Positions 23,608 through 35,099 of a stretch of DNA of 64,000 bases are shown here, one piece after another. Position 1 is the stretch's first letter. Each line of letters starts with the position of its first letter. The stretch spans positions 28,370,743 through 28,434,742 of the forward strand of contig CM028333.1 of NCBI GenBank assembly GCA_016647705.1, in the 5' to 3' direction. The notes under the pieces were generated by a model that ran no database searches, had not been told where the DNA came from, and worked only from the letters and a program-made list of their open reading frames with translations. A program made the translations under genes and the position numbers. Source of the DNA: Eucommia ulmoides. Lineage: Eukaryota; Streptophyta; Magnoliopsida; Garryales; Eucommiaceae.

Positions 23608-24809
23608 TACATTGACAGACCCTTGTGGCTAAAAATTTGGGATAAAGGGAGGGCATCTATTTATTCAGGGATATGTGTGATTCTTCTTCAAAAACCTTCC
23701 CATTTTTCTTAGTTACGAGTATGACTAACATAAATATGTGGTATTTTCTTTTCTTTTTAACTAAACCACTTAAAAACAAAATTAAACAAATGAGTTCGGT
23801 TAAGGCATTCTTGACAAAATCCAAGAGATTATGTATACGTCATGTTGTGATTGATGTCTTGTTTTAAAGATAAAATTAACAAAAACTAGTTTGTAACTAT
23901 AAATAAAGGAACTACGTCAGACCTGATCTTTGGTTTGGTCACCTTTAATAAATAAACCATATCCTTTAAACTGTATATAAATGAACTACGTGATGACCTG
24001 ATCTTTGGTTACTCGCCAAAGTACGTAAGCAACCTATATAAGGTTCAACCTCTAAAAAATACAAAAAACATGTTCATTTCATTTAGTATAGCTTGCATGT
24101 TGGAACTGCATGTTGACCTGATTCCTTGTGAAAATAAGGATATGTAGGAAGCCTATATAAGGTTTGGTCGTTTATATTTTTGCATATTATAAACTGCTAT
24201 TGGGTTGTCGCTACCTTGAATAGTATAGTGTAGTGTAGTATTTACTGCTTTCATTATGTTAAAAACACAAAAATATTTTCATTTCTAGTTGGAGTTGCAT
24301 AATGGATAACATGTACTGCTTTAATCATGTCAAAATAAAAAAAAATGGAAAAAAATTAAAATGAGGGGAATTATTTTTGTTAAATGAAATCAAATAAAAT
24401 TACTCGGGTATTGTTTAAAAGTGAATATTTATTTAGACTAAGGTACTGTTTATGGATGGGTGTCCTAGGATGCGTAAAATCTTCCCCGCGTATGATCGAC
24501 CCCCGAACTTTAAGAATATCTCTAGTACATAGACCTTATGAAGTCAAAACACGGGCCATTTTAAAATAAAAATGAATTTATAAAAGTCCCGGTGAACTAC
24601 CACACTATTTACCATATGCTAGGTGTCGACTCCTTTTAAAACATAAAATTTGGGCCCAATAAGTTTTTCAAAACTAACGCCTAGAAAACCCTTGAAAACC
24701 CATTTAAAAATAAATAGATTTAGAGAACTTAGAAAGGGATGAATGAAACTTGTTTCATCTTCATCCTGATTTTCTAATTTTTTGGCTATCAAAATCCGGA
24801 GTGTGTCCA
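21367..24809 (+). repeat. 5' LTR of element C (3,443 bp)
   Basis: TG start at 21367 and CA end at 24808-24809, directly before the primer site. A TATA box (TATAAATA) lies at 22875-22882, a likely promoter for the element RNA. The segment 22245-24809 repeats at 31536-34090. A (TA)n tract at about 23571-23597 is longer than in the 3' copy. The short reading frame at 23673-23867 recurs at 32884-33111 only because the LTR is duplicated. Confidence 0.88.
22875..22882 (+). promoter_or_regulatory. TATA box in 5' LTR of element C
   Basis: GGCCTATAAATAGGGGG context. The 3' LTR copy reads CTACAAATAGGG at the matching site (about 32160-32172), so only the 5' LTR keeps a canonical box. Confidence 0.6.
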
Positions 24810-24810
24810 C

Positions 24811-24828
24811 TGACGACTCCATTGGGAA
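24811..24828 (+). other. Primer-binding site of element C
   Basis: TGACGACTCCATTGGGAA, one base after the LTR CA end. It is close to the TGGCGACTCC..TGGGGA form described for Ogre elements, where it is attributed to tRNA-Arg. Some mismatches indicate decay. Confidence 0.65.
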
Positions 24829-26353
24829 CTTTATAAGAGGGTTAAGCCTAGTTGGAGTCTAAATTTATATTCACAGTTAAATAAAACCCGAGAAATGGGT
24901 CTTTGATTTTTTAACATAATTAATTCCCTTCCAAAAATAATAAATATTAATAAATAATAATGATAATGAATAACAAAGTAAATAAAAAAATAATAAAGAT
25001 AAAAAAATACTAATAAAAAATAAAAAATAAAAAATAAAAATAATAATAAAATAAAAATATAATAATAAAAAAATAATAATGATAATGCTAATGATAATGA
25101 TAACAATAATACTAATAATAATAAATAATTAACAAAAATTAAGTTAAGATTTATTTTACATATCCTGTATGTACTAGCATGCATGCATATTTACTATCTT
25201 ATTTTTACTATCATTTACATTACCATCTTTAAATACTGCATTTAAATTTCTATCTTTATATTCCTACATTTTATTCATGTACTCTCTTTACAACGCACAA
25301 GTACTCAATATTGCATTGCATGCCATAATGGAAAACCCAAGTTGTAAACCTCTTAGGGATAGAGAGGCTGACAGTAGGGGCTAACATTGGTGATTTCACT
25401 AAACTAAACTAAGCCCTGAAAACCCTTAGGATATAAAGAAGATTTAGTGGAAGCAAGGCTAGTGGGCCTCTCCCTTAAGATCTGGCTACGAAACTCTACT
25501 CGCTTGGACCACTAACCAACGATGGATGTTCCCTCGAGAAGGACGCCGGAGGTTTGAAGGTCTGGGTGAAGCTTTTTAGGATGTGCTAGAAGAAAAACCA
25601 TAATCTCATATAGTGAGCCTAGGATAGAGAATAGCCAAAACCTTGCTGGATTTAGGACACTGTCTCGGAGAGAAACATGTATATTGTTGTCAATATATAA
25701 CTACCCTGAAATCTTACAAAATACTACCACTAGGACTAATAGAGAATGGAACAGCCAATTAAGAATTCTCATAGTCTGGAATTGTATCCAAGAAAAATTG
25801 ACTGTTGAAGAAGCCATGGGAAAGGATAAAAAGAATCCTTATTTTGACTATACGAGGCTTTATTAGACTTGGAAACTCCATTTTGTTCGGATTCATGTAT
25901 TGCTTTAGTTTAAGGTCGATAATGATAAGGTATTGATATGAGATTTCCATGCGTCCAAATAAAAGTGTCAATCGAGTCTGTAAATATAAGGCACCTCGCC
26001 TAAGGCGTTGTTATGCCAAAATCATATGTGATTTGTAAAAATTGGAAGTAATGGAAATCTCGTCTCAAACTTAGTCATGGTCCTAAACACCTTTGTAAGC
26101 AAAATACTGACACAACCATTGTCTAAGTAAGAAAACACCCATCTCCCGTTCGCCAGTATGCACTCGTGAGTAAGCACGACAACCTATCCTAATGGGAGAT
26201 ATAGAAGAATAGACAAATGAACCTATCAAGGTGGTCCAACTGAAAGAAGACATGGTTTTGTTAAAACAATCTGTGGGTTAGATTTCAGAACTCCTGTAGC
26301 AACTCCACCAATCTTAGCAGAACCTTGTAACCCCTATTCAAACCCCGAACCTA
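24829..26353 (+). other. Leader region of element C, including TAATAA-rich tract
   Basis: About 24935-25130 is low-complexity AATAAT/GATAAT sequence. The rest (25130-26350) has no recognisable domain. Ogre elements carry an extra ORF upstream of gag, but I cannot identify one here; short open frames (e.g. 25684-25866) lack supporting similarity. Confidence 0.5.
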
Positions 26354-28955
26354 TTGGAATCAATAACCAAACATCAACTCTCCAGTTATCAAGGCCTTAG
26401 CCCGGCTACTGGGGAGACAATCACTGTTGAACCTCAGCCACAAGTCACTTCAATTGTGACTGACCCAAACCCAAGTACCACCTCAACTAAACTAAATACT
26501 AGCACAGTTATACTAGAAACCAATGACCAATTCAAAATAGAGGTAAAAGAACAATTTGAGAAAACATCCCCACTGATAGAAAAACTATTACAAATAGAAA
26601 AGGAACTCCAGGAAGTAAATAAGAGAGAATTTGGAACCAATGCCCGATATCTTGACCTATCTTTTATACATCAAGTAAAGTTCTGTGACAACTTTACTAT
26701 ACCCACATTAACGAAGTACGACGAATCAGGGTGCCCAGACTGGCACATCCAAAGGTATAATAATGAGATGGGGGCGTATATCCACAACCAAGAATTAGTC
26801 GTTTAGCTCTTCCAGCAATTGTTAGATGGACCTGCCACTTGTTGGTGTTTGACAATAGAACATTTGAATGTGAAGATATTCTTTGACATACTTAAGACTT
26901 CTTTGAGTAGTAAGGCTAAAATCAGGAAGTGTCTCCAGATAAAATTTCTCTCAGAACCTTGACTAGAAAGAGTGGGGAAAGTTTTCGGGAATATACAGTC
27001 CGATAGAGTAATAGATCCGCACGAGTAGTACTGCCGATAAGGGAGGTCGAGATGGTCCAAATGTTCGTATAGGCTCAACCTCACCCTTATTATGAGCCTT
27101 TACCGAACATACTGAATGGCTTATTCTCCAACGTGATCCTTCCAGGGGATATATATAGAAGAAGGTGTTAGGACCGGCAAAATTAAAAAGCCAATCAAGC
27201 ATGAACATAAGAGAGCAACACCTAAGAAGAAAGACCTTGAAGTGGACATGGTAGGCTAAGGTCAAAGGAACCAACGGAATGTCCAACCCCAGCAAAAACC
27301 TCGGCAACCAAATCCCCCCAAGTTTGAAACCAAGTCTTCCAAAAACAACCACCACAATTTACACCACCACCTTAGTTTACACCATTTTCAGCTCCAGCAT
27401 ACAATCCATATCCATATCAACCTCTTTATAAAGCTCTGTACGACCTCCAAACTTATTTAACAACCAACATAATTATAGGCCTAATCAGCCATTCAGGAAA
27501 ATAAGGCAATTTATCCTTCTCCCTATAACCCTTTCTCCAATCTTCGAGGAATGTGTTAGAACAAAATGCTTGAACCTATGGCCCCAAATTGCCAAAATCC
27601 CCAAAGCCCTTTGTTAAACCCAAACCAATTCTGTACTTATCATTTTGGAGCACCGGATCACCATACTGACAATTGCTACACTTTGAAAAATAAGATATAG
27701 GATCTTATACAAACCAGGATAATATGCTTCCCAAAAGAATAGGAGACATCTCAGCCTAACTGTCAACAAAACCCATATCGTCAATATAGTTAGACAAGAT
27801 TGGGAGACTGATTCCAGCGACTATGCTGGAGTATAGAAAACTAATCGTAAACTACCCAGAGCAGTATGGGTAGAAGGTAGAACTTTCCCTAAAGCCTATT
27901 GGATAGATATGTTGATCTCAGCTTCAGGAATAAATGATAGACCTATCTCTCCTACCGACTGGGGAAGTGAATTTGAGGCGGAAGACAATAATGGATAGGG
28001 ACCTATGATTAATAAGAGTCTAAAACTGATAAGTGGAAAAGGAGAAGACTCTCAAGAGAGAAAATAGTTAGACCAGATGTAGGGAGAAATTGGTATGTTG
28101 AATAAGAATGTCACCGATATAAGTCGTCATAGTCAGACAAGTCTTGAACGTGTATTAACTACCCAATAAAGAGCCTTCGAAAAATGCATCATTGCCCCCA
28201 CCTAAGAAAAGATTTTAGCTCAATTACCCAGGTCAGAATGACGATGAGGATGAATCTAACCAAGCCTCGGAAACCTAGTGGCAGAATAATCCCCCTACCA
28301 AGGAAAATTCTAACACCCTCGGTAGATGACCAATCTATCCAATCCAGGATAATCACTAGATTAACATGCTTGATTGTGGCTTCATGAAGTTAAACCTTAA
28401 CTAGGATTGGGGTTTAGAAGTTTTTTACTTTATCATACGGCCATAAGCGTGTCAGAACCCGATAATGATCTGACCAAAAACTGTGTTAACCTTTGAAACG
28501 CAATAGCAAGAACTGGTGAAAGACTTGAAAGAGGTGCCTTGGAATTACTCTAAGACAATTAAAACCAATATCATAAGGATAAAAGACCAAATAGATGAAC
28601 TCAGAGGTATTACTTAGAGTGGGAAAATCTTTGTCGCCCCAGACATGCTGAAAGTACCAGACAAAGAACCCAAGGGTATCTCTAAGAAGTCTGTCACTGA
28701 GGAAGAAGTATAAGAGTTCTTGAAGGCAGTTAAGAACATTGAGTACAAGGTCATCGAGCAATTGAGTAAAGTACCAACATATTATAAGGGTTCTTCAAAG
28801 TAGTTAAGAACACTGAGTACAAGGTCGTCGAGCAATTGAGCAAAGCACCAGCATAGATTTCAATCATGTCATTACTAATGACCTCCTAAGTACATCAAAA
28901 TGCATTGCTGAAAGTCCTTCATAAGGCCCATGTACCAGTTCCATATCACAGGATC
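26354..28955 (+). pseudogene. gag of element C (Ogre-like) with gag-protease linker
   Basis: Frame-shifting plus-strand coding. The Gag core reads KFCDNFTIPTLTKYDESGCP (about 26678-26740), LFQQLLDGPATCW (26806-26844) and further down YIEEGVRTGKIKKP (about 27150-27190). A knuckle-like motif CTYHFGAPDHHTDNCYTLKN lies at about 27633-27692. The linker to the protease includes EYKVVEQLSKAP (about 28816-28850) and LLKVLHKAHV (about 28910-28935). The first segment, 26354-26806, is open for 150 codons, then stops and frameshifts accumulate. Gag packages the RNA; here it is dead. The linker carries a 74-bp tandem duplication. Confidence 0.75.
28717..28855 (+). repeat. 74-bp tandem duplication in the gag-protease linker
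   Basis: 28717-28790 and 28791-28855 both contain GTTAAGAACA-TGAGTACAAG then CGAGCAATTGAG-AAAG. The 74-bp period is not a multiple of three, so the duplication itself shifts the frame. Confidence 0.8.
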
Positions 28956-29418
28956 AATTTACTAATATTGTGGAGAATATCCTTGGCACCAATCTCGTAA
29001 CCTTTACTGACGATGAGATACCATCTAAAATAACTGGACACATCAAACCTCTCAACATATCGGTGCAGTATCAGGATTTCATCCTCTCTAGAGTTCTAGT
29101 AGACAATGGATCTGTTCTCAATATATGTCGAAGATAAGGGTAAAAAATAACCGAATTCGGACCACTGCTATCACCATTAGGGCATTTGATGGTAAGAAGA
29201 GAGGGTTTATGGGAGAGATAACACTACCAATCGTTATAGGACTGATCACTTTTCAAGTAGACCTACATGTCTTAGACATACCAACTACCTATAACCTGCT
29301 CTTCGGAAGACCTTGGATACACTCGGCTAGGGTAGTTCCCTCTTCACTCCATCAGAAGATGAAGTTAGCCTTCGAGGATAGTATCATCACCATCTATACT
29401 AAGAAAGATAATGCCATC
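28956..29418 (+). pseudogene. Aspartic protease of element C
   Basis: After NIVENILGTNLVTFTDDEIP comes the active-site region VLVDNGSVLNI (about 29094-29127), where relatives have D-S/N-G-S. Then RAFDGKKRGFMGEITLPIVI, DIPTTYNLLFGRPWIHSA and PSSLHQKMKLAFEDSIITI (29170-29405). The fold and LLGRPWIH motif are those of Tat/Ogre proteases, which cleave Gag-Pol. At least one frameshift lies near 29128. The coding stops at the hAT-like insertion and seems to resume for a short stretch after it (30387-30556). Confidence 0.8.
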
Positions 29419-30386
29419 TAGGGCTAGAAATTCGTGTCAATAGGTAGTGTTTCATGTCGTGTTATGGTTTGACACGAACACGATAACACGAAACATGTTC
29501 ACGATAAGTTACCGTGTCATAAAACCTGAACACAAACATGAAACAAAAATTACCATATAGACATGACACGACACAATATTTTATCGTGTTACACAATAAC
29601 ACAAAACATATCAGGTTGACACGACCCAATAAGATATTACCTGTTTTACCTATTACACAATAATGACATGTTAGCACAATTTATACACATTAACAACCGA
29701 CCACCACTGACCTTTACCACGTTGCGTGTGTGTTGTTTAGAGGTGAAATTAATGATTGGAGTAATATGGTTAGTGATATCGAGGGTAGTTACTGCGATGG
29801 TGGCGTCTGTTTCTAGTAGAAGAGAGATAGGGAGAGAGAACAAGAAGAAGGGTGCGAAATTGCAGAAGATGGCTGATTGGAACACAAAGACTCTCACAAG
29901 AATTAGTTTCCAGCAGTGACTGGTGACATAGGTAGTCCTGCTTGTGCTGCTACAACTCGAAGAGGCTCAAAAAAGTGGGCTAAGGGTTCTACTGCTGCGG
30001 CTGAGAGCAAATAAGAGCGGTTGAGACTTGAGAGAGAAGGACTTTAAATGAATGGAAGAGTATGAATTAGGGTTAGGGTTAACATATATAATATAAACTA
30101 AATTATAATATTAGATAATTTGGGGGTGCAAAAATAATTTATTAAATTATCTTATCACCAATTAGATCTCAGGTTATCGTGTAACCTAAATACATGATAA
30201 ATTATTATTGTGTCATTCATGTAACCTGTCGGCTTATCAGGTAAACCTGATAACCTGACCTATTTCTTATTGTGTTATCGAGTCAGACTCGATAACGACC
30301 CGTTACCTGATAAGCAAAACTCATACCTAATAATTTCGTGTCGGTCTCGTCATGTTATCATGTAAATACCCATTTTTCCATCCCTA
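29419..30386. mobile_element. hAT-like non-autonomous element (968 bp)
   Basis: Left end TAGGGCTAGAAATTCGTG and right end (reverse complement) TAGGGATGGAAAAATGG form short imperfect terminal repeats. The flanks ATGCCATC (29411-29418) and ATTCTATC (30387-30394) agree at 6 of 8 positions, the expected hAT target length. Both subterminal regions are full of CGTGTTATC/GATAACACG motifs in both orientations, typical of transposase-binding ends. No transposase is encoded. Confidence 0.8.
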
Positions 30387-30560
30387 ATTCTATCTACCAA
30401 ACCCCTGTTGAACCCGTGATAGTGGGCAATCATGTCGACCATGTAATTTCTTTCCAAGCCTTCAATATTGCTAATGTTTCATATGTTCGAGAAAGAAGTC
30501 TATCATTAACACCTAGCCATTATATTAGCCACTCACATGAACATCATGAACTATGACCCG
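30387..30560 (+). pseudogene. Coding remnant downstream of the protease, element C
   Basis: Translation gives VISFQAFNIANVSYV and a His-rich SHYISHSHEHHEL. The first part resembles the stretch that follows the protease in Ogre-type polyproteins (SFQALEIV...). It supports that the hAT-like element split one coding region. RT does not follow. Confidence 0.45.
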
Positions 30561-30909
30561 AAGATATAAGTCAGAAGAAGTAAAGCAAGAATACAATCCC
30601 TGTTGGGGATTAGACAGAAGCTAGACACCTATGGACTAGGTTTCGTTCTAAGCCTAAATATTAATTAAATAGTTCAAAATATATCAGATCCCTAAGATAT
30701 CTCGCATATCTTAATCATAAATGGCTAGTAACGACTACTGTTTGAATAAAATCCGAAATTCTATAAATCCTGAAACAGCTCTATCTGTCAACCGGCCAAG
30801 ACCCATCAGTTGATCGCCCAATTCAGGATATAGCCAAGCCAAAGATCCTTCGCCCATTGGTCGATCATCCATACTTCATCTATTGACCAGATGATTCAAG
30901 ATGTTTCAC
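30561..30909 (+). other. Element C 3' region, no domain recognised
   Basis: No RT, RNase H or integrase motif in any frame. The right part (about 30780-30909) contains GTCAACCGGCC and GGTCGATCAT words that look like diverged units of the following 52-bp repeat. Confidence 0.45.
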
Positions 30910-31101
30910 AAGTCGACCTATCTGTCGACTTAGAAATCCAAAGAGTACCTTTTTTGTCCATAGGTCGACCTACCCGTCGACCGACTAATTCAGAGAGTTC
31001 ATTTTTAAGTCATAAGTCGACTTACCTGTCAACCGAACAATTCAGGGAGTTTGCCTCATAAACACAAGTCGACTTACCTGTTGACTGATCGTTTATGGAA
31101 C
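30910..31101 (+). repeat. 52-bp tandem repeat, about 3.7 units
   Basis: Units start at 30910, 30962, 31014 and 31066, an exact 52-bp period. Each begins AAGTCGACYTA (AGGTCGACCTA in one) followed by CCTGTCGACYGA-like and AATTCAGRGAGTT-like words. It sits between the end of coding and the 3' LTR of element C. Tandem repeats in this position are known for Tat/Ogre elements. Confidence 0.9.
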
Positions 31102-31535
31102 ACCTCTCTCAATTCAATTTTAATTCATTTTCTTCAACGTTTTCACCCCTTTAACCGATTTCTTTTCTTCGTTGGCTCCACTAAAATCTTAAATTCAATT
31201 TTAATCAATTATCTTTATTTCTTCTTCAATTACACATAGGAGTAAATAATTTAACTAATTAGGATCCTATAAAAATACATAATTTTGAAAAACATTTTGT
31301 GTCATGTGTGATCCTAACCGGGATACATTAAGAGTTAGAATTTAACCTGAGTTATTTTTTCTAGGTTCTTCAATTTCTTCAAACTCTTAATCTTCCATTA
31401 TCTTTAGCATTGTTACAATATCTCCACGATCATTTTCATCACTAGAACTAATAAACTAAAACACTCAATGAAATCGTTAGTTCCACCAAAAACATCAACA
31501 TTTAATTGTCCATCAAAATCTTAGGATCAACAAAA
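31102..31535 (+). other. AT-rich segment before the truncated 3' LTR
   Basis: No coding or repeat structure recognised. It replaces the first about 875 bp expected of the 3' LTR, so a deletion or rearrangement junction lies near 31535. Confidence 0.45.
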
Positions 31536-34090
31536 ACCAAACCAAATTGGTTTGCCACCTAACCCATGCATTTAATGATCATTAAATGCACATACCATCA
31601 AGAATTTATTGCTTAGGGATGAGATGGAATGGATGGATTCATTGAATCTAGATATTTTATCAAAATAACTTAGGGTTAACTAGGAACTTTGGAATCCAAC
31701 TATCGATTACAAGGCAAACTAACCCGATTCAATCTGAAACCCACCGAATGTGTGCTTACCAAGTAATGATTCATCATAGGGCATTAAATGAAAGTTAACA
31801 CATCAAGGCTATATGCATTGCACCTTGAAAGCATTGATGACAACTAAACCGAAATAGTGAAACTAACTGGTACTTAGCCCCTAAACCAAACCGGAAGTGT
31901 CATATCTTGACATTAATGTACCTATATGCAATCAATAGGATTCAAAGGAGTGTAATTATTAGTAATGATTGTTAATCATTACCGATGGTTGTCAATCATT
32001 ACCAAATCTAGAAAAATATTTGGTAATGATTATCAAATCTTAGAGAATCTTTCCTCAGACCTAAAATTAATTCAAAGATGATCAAAGCCAAAAATAAAAG
32101 ACTGAGTCCCCTAGGACAAACAAACCCTAAGGAAGGTCCACCTATGCGCAGGGTCCTGACCTACAAATAGGGAGTGTTGATTCTCATTGTTTTCAAGTCT
32201 TCAAGACCTAGCATTTCTCTCTAAGCTCGAGCAATAGTCTTGGGTGCTAGGCTTTTCTAGTAATTCTCTTGAATAACACACCGTTATTCTATTGAAATTT
32301 GGTCCTAGAGGGTGTTCTTGAGGTTCTTGGAGCAAGAACTCAAGACGTTGACGGTGATTGATCGAGTTCAAGCCAAGAAGATCAAGAAGGAGAAGAAGGT
32401 ACTTGTTTAGGGAAAGATCACTCCCCTAAGTTAGGTATGTGTCTTGAACATCACTTGATCTTGTCTTAAATTTCATGTATTATACTTGTACATAATAGAA
32501 TCATGCAAATATCATGCATCAATTTAATGTCCATAGCATAAATAACCCATAAATAACTGAAAAAATGTTAAATTTATGTTGTACAAACCAAACCACATTA
32601 AAATTGTTCAAGATTGTGTCAAGAATATCAAGAACATGTGAGGAACCAAATCATTCGATAACATGTTAAGAACATGTGAGGATCCAAACAAAACACCTCT
32701 CACACCATGAGTTGTGCATAGTCTCTATAATTCTTTCATGAACACTTCAAACCGAACTCTACTAACTATTAACCTAACCATATAAACTGTTAATAAACTG
32801 ATTTACTTTATGCTAAACGTCAAGATCATAGTCTAGCACTAAGTCTTCAGGATAGTGGACTATATATATATACACACACACAAATGGAGGACCTCTATTC
32901 ATTTGGGGATATGTGTGATTCTTCTTCAGAAACCTTTCTATTTTTCTTGGTTACGAGCAGGACTGGCATAAAGATATGGTATTTTATTTTCTTTTTAACT
33001 AAACAACTTAAAAATAAAGCTAAACTAATGAGTTCAGTTAAGGTGTTCTTGACGAAATCCAAGAGATTATGTATACATCATGTTGTGATTGATGTCTTGT
33101 TCAAAAAATAAAATTAACTAAAACTAGTTTGTAACCATAAATAAAGGAACTTTGTCAGACTTGATCTTTGGTTATTCGCCAAAGTACGTAGACAACCTCA
33201 TACGGCTTTAGTCATCTTTAATAAATAAAACCATATCATTTAAACCTTATATAAATGAACTACGTAATGTTCTGACATTTGGTTACTCGCCAAAGTACGT
33301 AGGCAACCTATATAAGGTTCGGTCTCTAAAAAATACAAAAATATGTTCATTTCATTTAGTATAGCTTGCATGTTGGAACTACATGTCGACTTGATTCCTT
33401 GTGAAAACAAGGATATGTAGGAAGCCTATATAAGGTTCGATCGTTTATATTTCTACATATTATAAATTGCTATTGAGTTGTCGCTGCCTAGAATAGTATA
33501 GTATAGTGTAGTATTTACTGCTTTCATTATGTTAAAAACACAATAATATTTTCATTTCTAGTTGCAGTTGCATAAAAGATAACATTTACTGTTTTAATCA
33601 TGTCAAAATACATAAAAAAAAAATAAAAAAAAAAAGGAATTTTTTTTTTACAAAGTGGAATTGTTTTTGTTAAATAGAATCAAATAAAATTACTTGGGTA
33701 TTGTTTAAAAGTGAATATTTATTTAGACTAAGGTACTGTTTACGAACGAGTGTCTTGGGGTGCTTAAAACCTTCTCCGAATATAACCGACCCCCTTACTC
33801 TAAGAATATCTCTGGTACATAGGCCTTATGGAGTTAAAACACGGGCCATTTTAAAATAAAATGAATTTATAAAAATCTTGGTGATCTAGCACATCATTTA
33901 CCCCATGCTAGGTGGCGACTCCTTTTAAAACATAAAGTCCCGGCCCAAAAAGTTTTTCAAAACTGACGCCTAGATTGAAAAACCATTTTCAAAATGAACA
34001 GATTTGGAGAACTTAGAAAGGGGGAATGAAACTTGTTTCATCTTCTTCCCAATTTCTATTTTTTCCGCTATTGAAATCCGAGGTGTATCA
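31536..34090 (+). repeat. 3' LTR of element C, 5'-truncated (2,555 bp)
   Basis: Similar to 22245-24809 from ACCAAACCAAATTGGTTTGC onward, including the GTTGACGGTGATTGATC stretch, the ACTACGT blocks, and the GACTCCTTTTAAAACATAAA stretch. It ends ATCA at 34090 before the ATTAT duplication. Without the upstream 875 bp it lacks the LTR start. Confidence 0.88.
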
Positions 34091-34095
34091 ATTAT

Positions 34096-35083
34096 TCGGT
34101 TGCGAGGTGACCCAGGCTAATGTTGTCTTGATTGTGCGTGTGACCAGGACTAGAGGTACTGACAGCGCCTCTGGCTAACTTTATGGGCGTGACTAGCCCA
34201 GGTTGCTCATGCGACCGAGGTTTGTTGACTCAATAACAAATTGGGAAATTGTTACTAATTTTGAGACTTTGGGTAATTAAAAGAGGAATATTTAGGATTT
34301 GGGGGTATTATTCAATTCTTCTTCTTAACTTATTCTAGAAAAGAAGAAAAAACGCTATTAAAAAGGACTAAAGATTGTGAGCTTGGAGCAAAGAGAAAAT
34401 TCATGTCGTTCAACAACTCCATTAGCGTTGTATTTATTCTAGATTTGTCATGTAAATTTCATTTTTGTTTTATTTATTTTTATATTTATTCTCTGTATAA
34501 GGTAGTATAACAATGATTTTGGTTTTAAATATTTTTGTTAATGAATTTATGTTGTAAATGTTCTTGAAGAAGTTTAGATATGAATTTATTTCTAATTGTA
34601 ATCTTAGATATAATACCTATAGTTTGGATCTAACCGTAATACAATTTGGTTTCTTGAGAATTGATACGACTTAATTAGATAGATTGTGCTAAACGATTAA
34701 TTCACTTTGATTAGTTAGAGTAGGAATTAAATCATGAAGATAATCTATGCCCATTAAGTGATTAATTCATCGTTCACAGTAAATTTGGCTTGTAGCTTGA
34801 ATCACTTAATTATACACATAATTAAATTGTAAATGAATGAAATTTATGAGATAGATTCAAGAACATAAACATATCCTTAACCCGAATCTTTTACATATCT
34901 TTTTTTTTTTTTTTTTGGTATTTTCATAATTTAAAATCCAAAAATTAATTATGCTAAATTCACTTGAGAATAATAAGATAAAATTAATAATTACAATATA
35001 ATCTCTATGGTTAGACACTCTTACTCAAGTGCATCGTACTACAATATTTTGTATTTAAATATGGGTTTAAATTTGAGCAATCA
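34096..35083 (+). repeat. Athila-type LTR in plus orientation
   Basis: The end GTTTAAATTTGAGCAATCA (35065-35083) and the preceding about 90 bp (AATTACAATATAATCTC...TTACTCAAGTGCATCG) match the reverse complement of 20307-20400, the inner end of the element B LTR. It is therefore the same LTR family in the opposite direction. No primer site follows 35083, so it is a solo or truncated LTR. The first part (34096-34230) holds degenerate repeats of GGTTGCG..GTGACCCAGGCTA. Its outer end lies at or near the element C insertion. Confidence 0.65.
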
Positions 35084-35099
35084 ACTAACGGTGATGTCA

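Larger units (their letters stand above)
21367..34090 (+). mobile_element. Element C: decayed Ogre-like LTR retrotransposon (12.7 kb)
   Basis: Starts TGTAGACACC and ends GTGTATCA, with perfect ATTAT duplications at 21362-21366 and 34091-34095. It has a very long 5' LTR (3.44 kb), a primer site of the TGGCGACTCC type reported for Ogre elements, and a long 5' leader. Decayed gag and protease, a tandem repeat before the 3' LTR and a 3' LTR lacking its first about 875 bp follow. RT, RNase H and integrase are absent. Gag and protease sequence together with the long LTRs point to the Ogre branch of Tat elements. A 968-bp hAT-like element is inserted after the protease. Confidence 0.88.

Noticed and set aside
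24831..25184. Minus-strand 117-codon Leu/Tyr/Phe-rich frame resembling a membrane protein
   Set aside because: It is the translation of the AATAAT low-complexity tract in the leader of element C.
30066..30083. TTAGGGTTAGGGTTA resembling telomere repeats
   Set aside because: Only about two units, inside the hAT-like element, and the plant telomere unit is normally TTTAGGG. No interstitial telomere array.
23673..33111. Two similar short proteins at 23673-23867 and 32884-33111
   Set aside because: The similarity exists because both lie at the same place in the two LTRs of element C. The frames differ in length and have no known domain.
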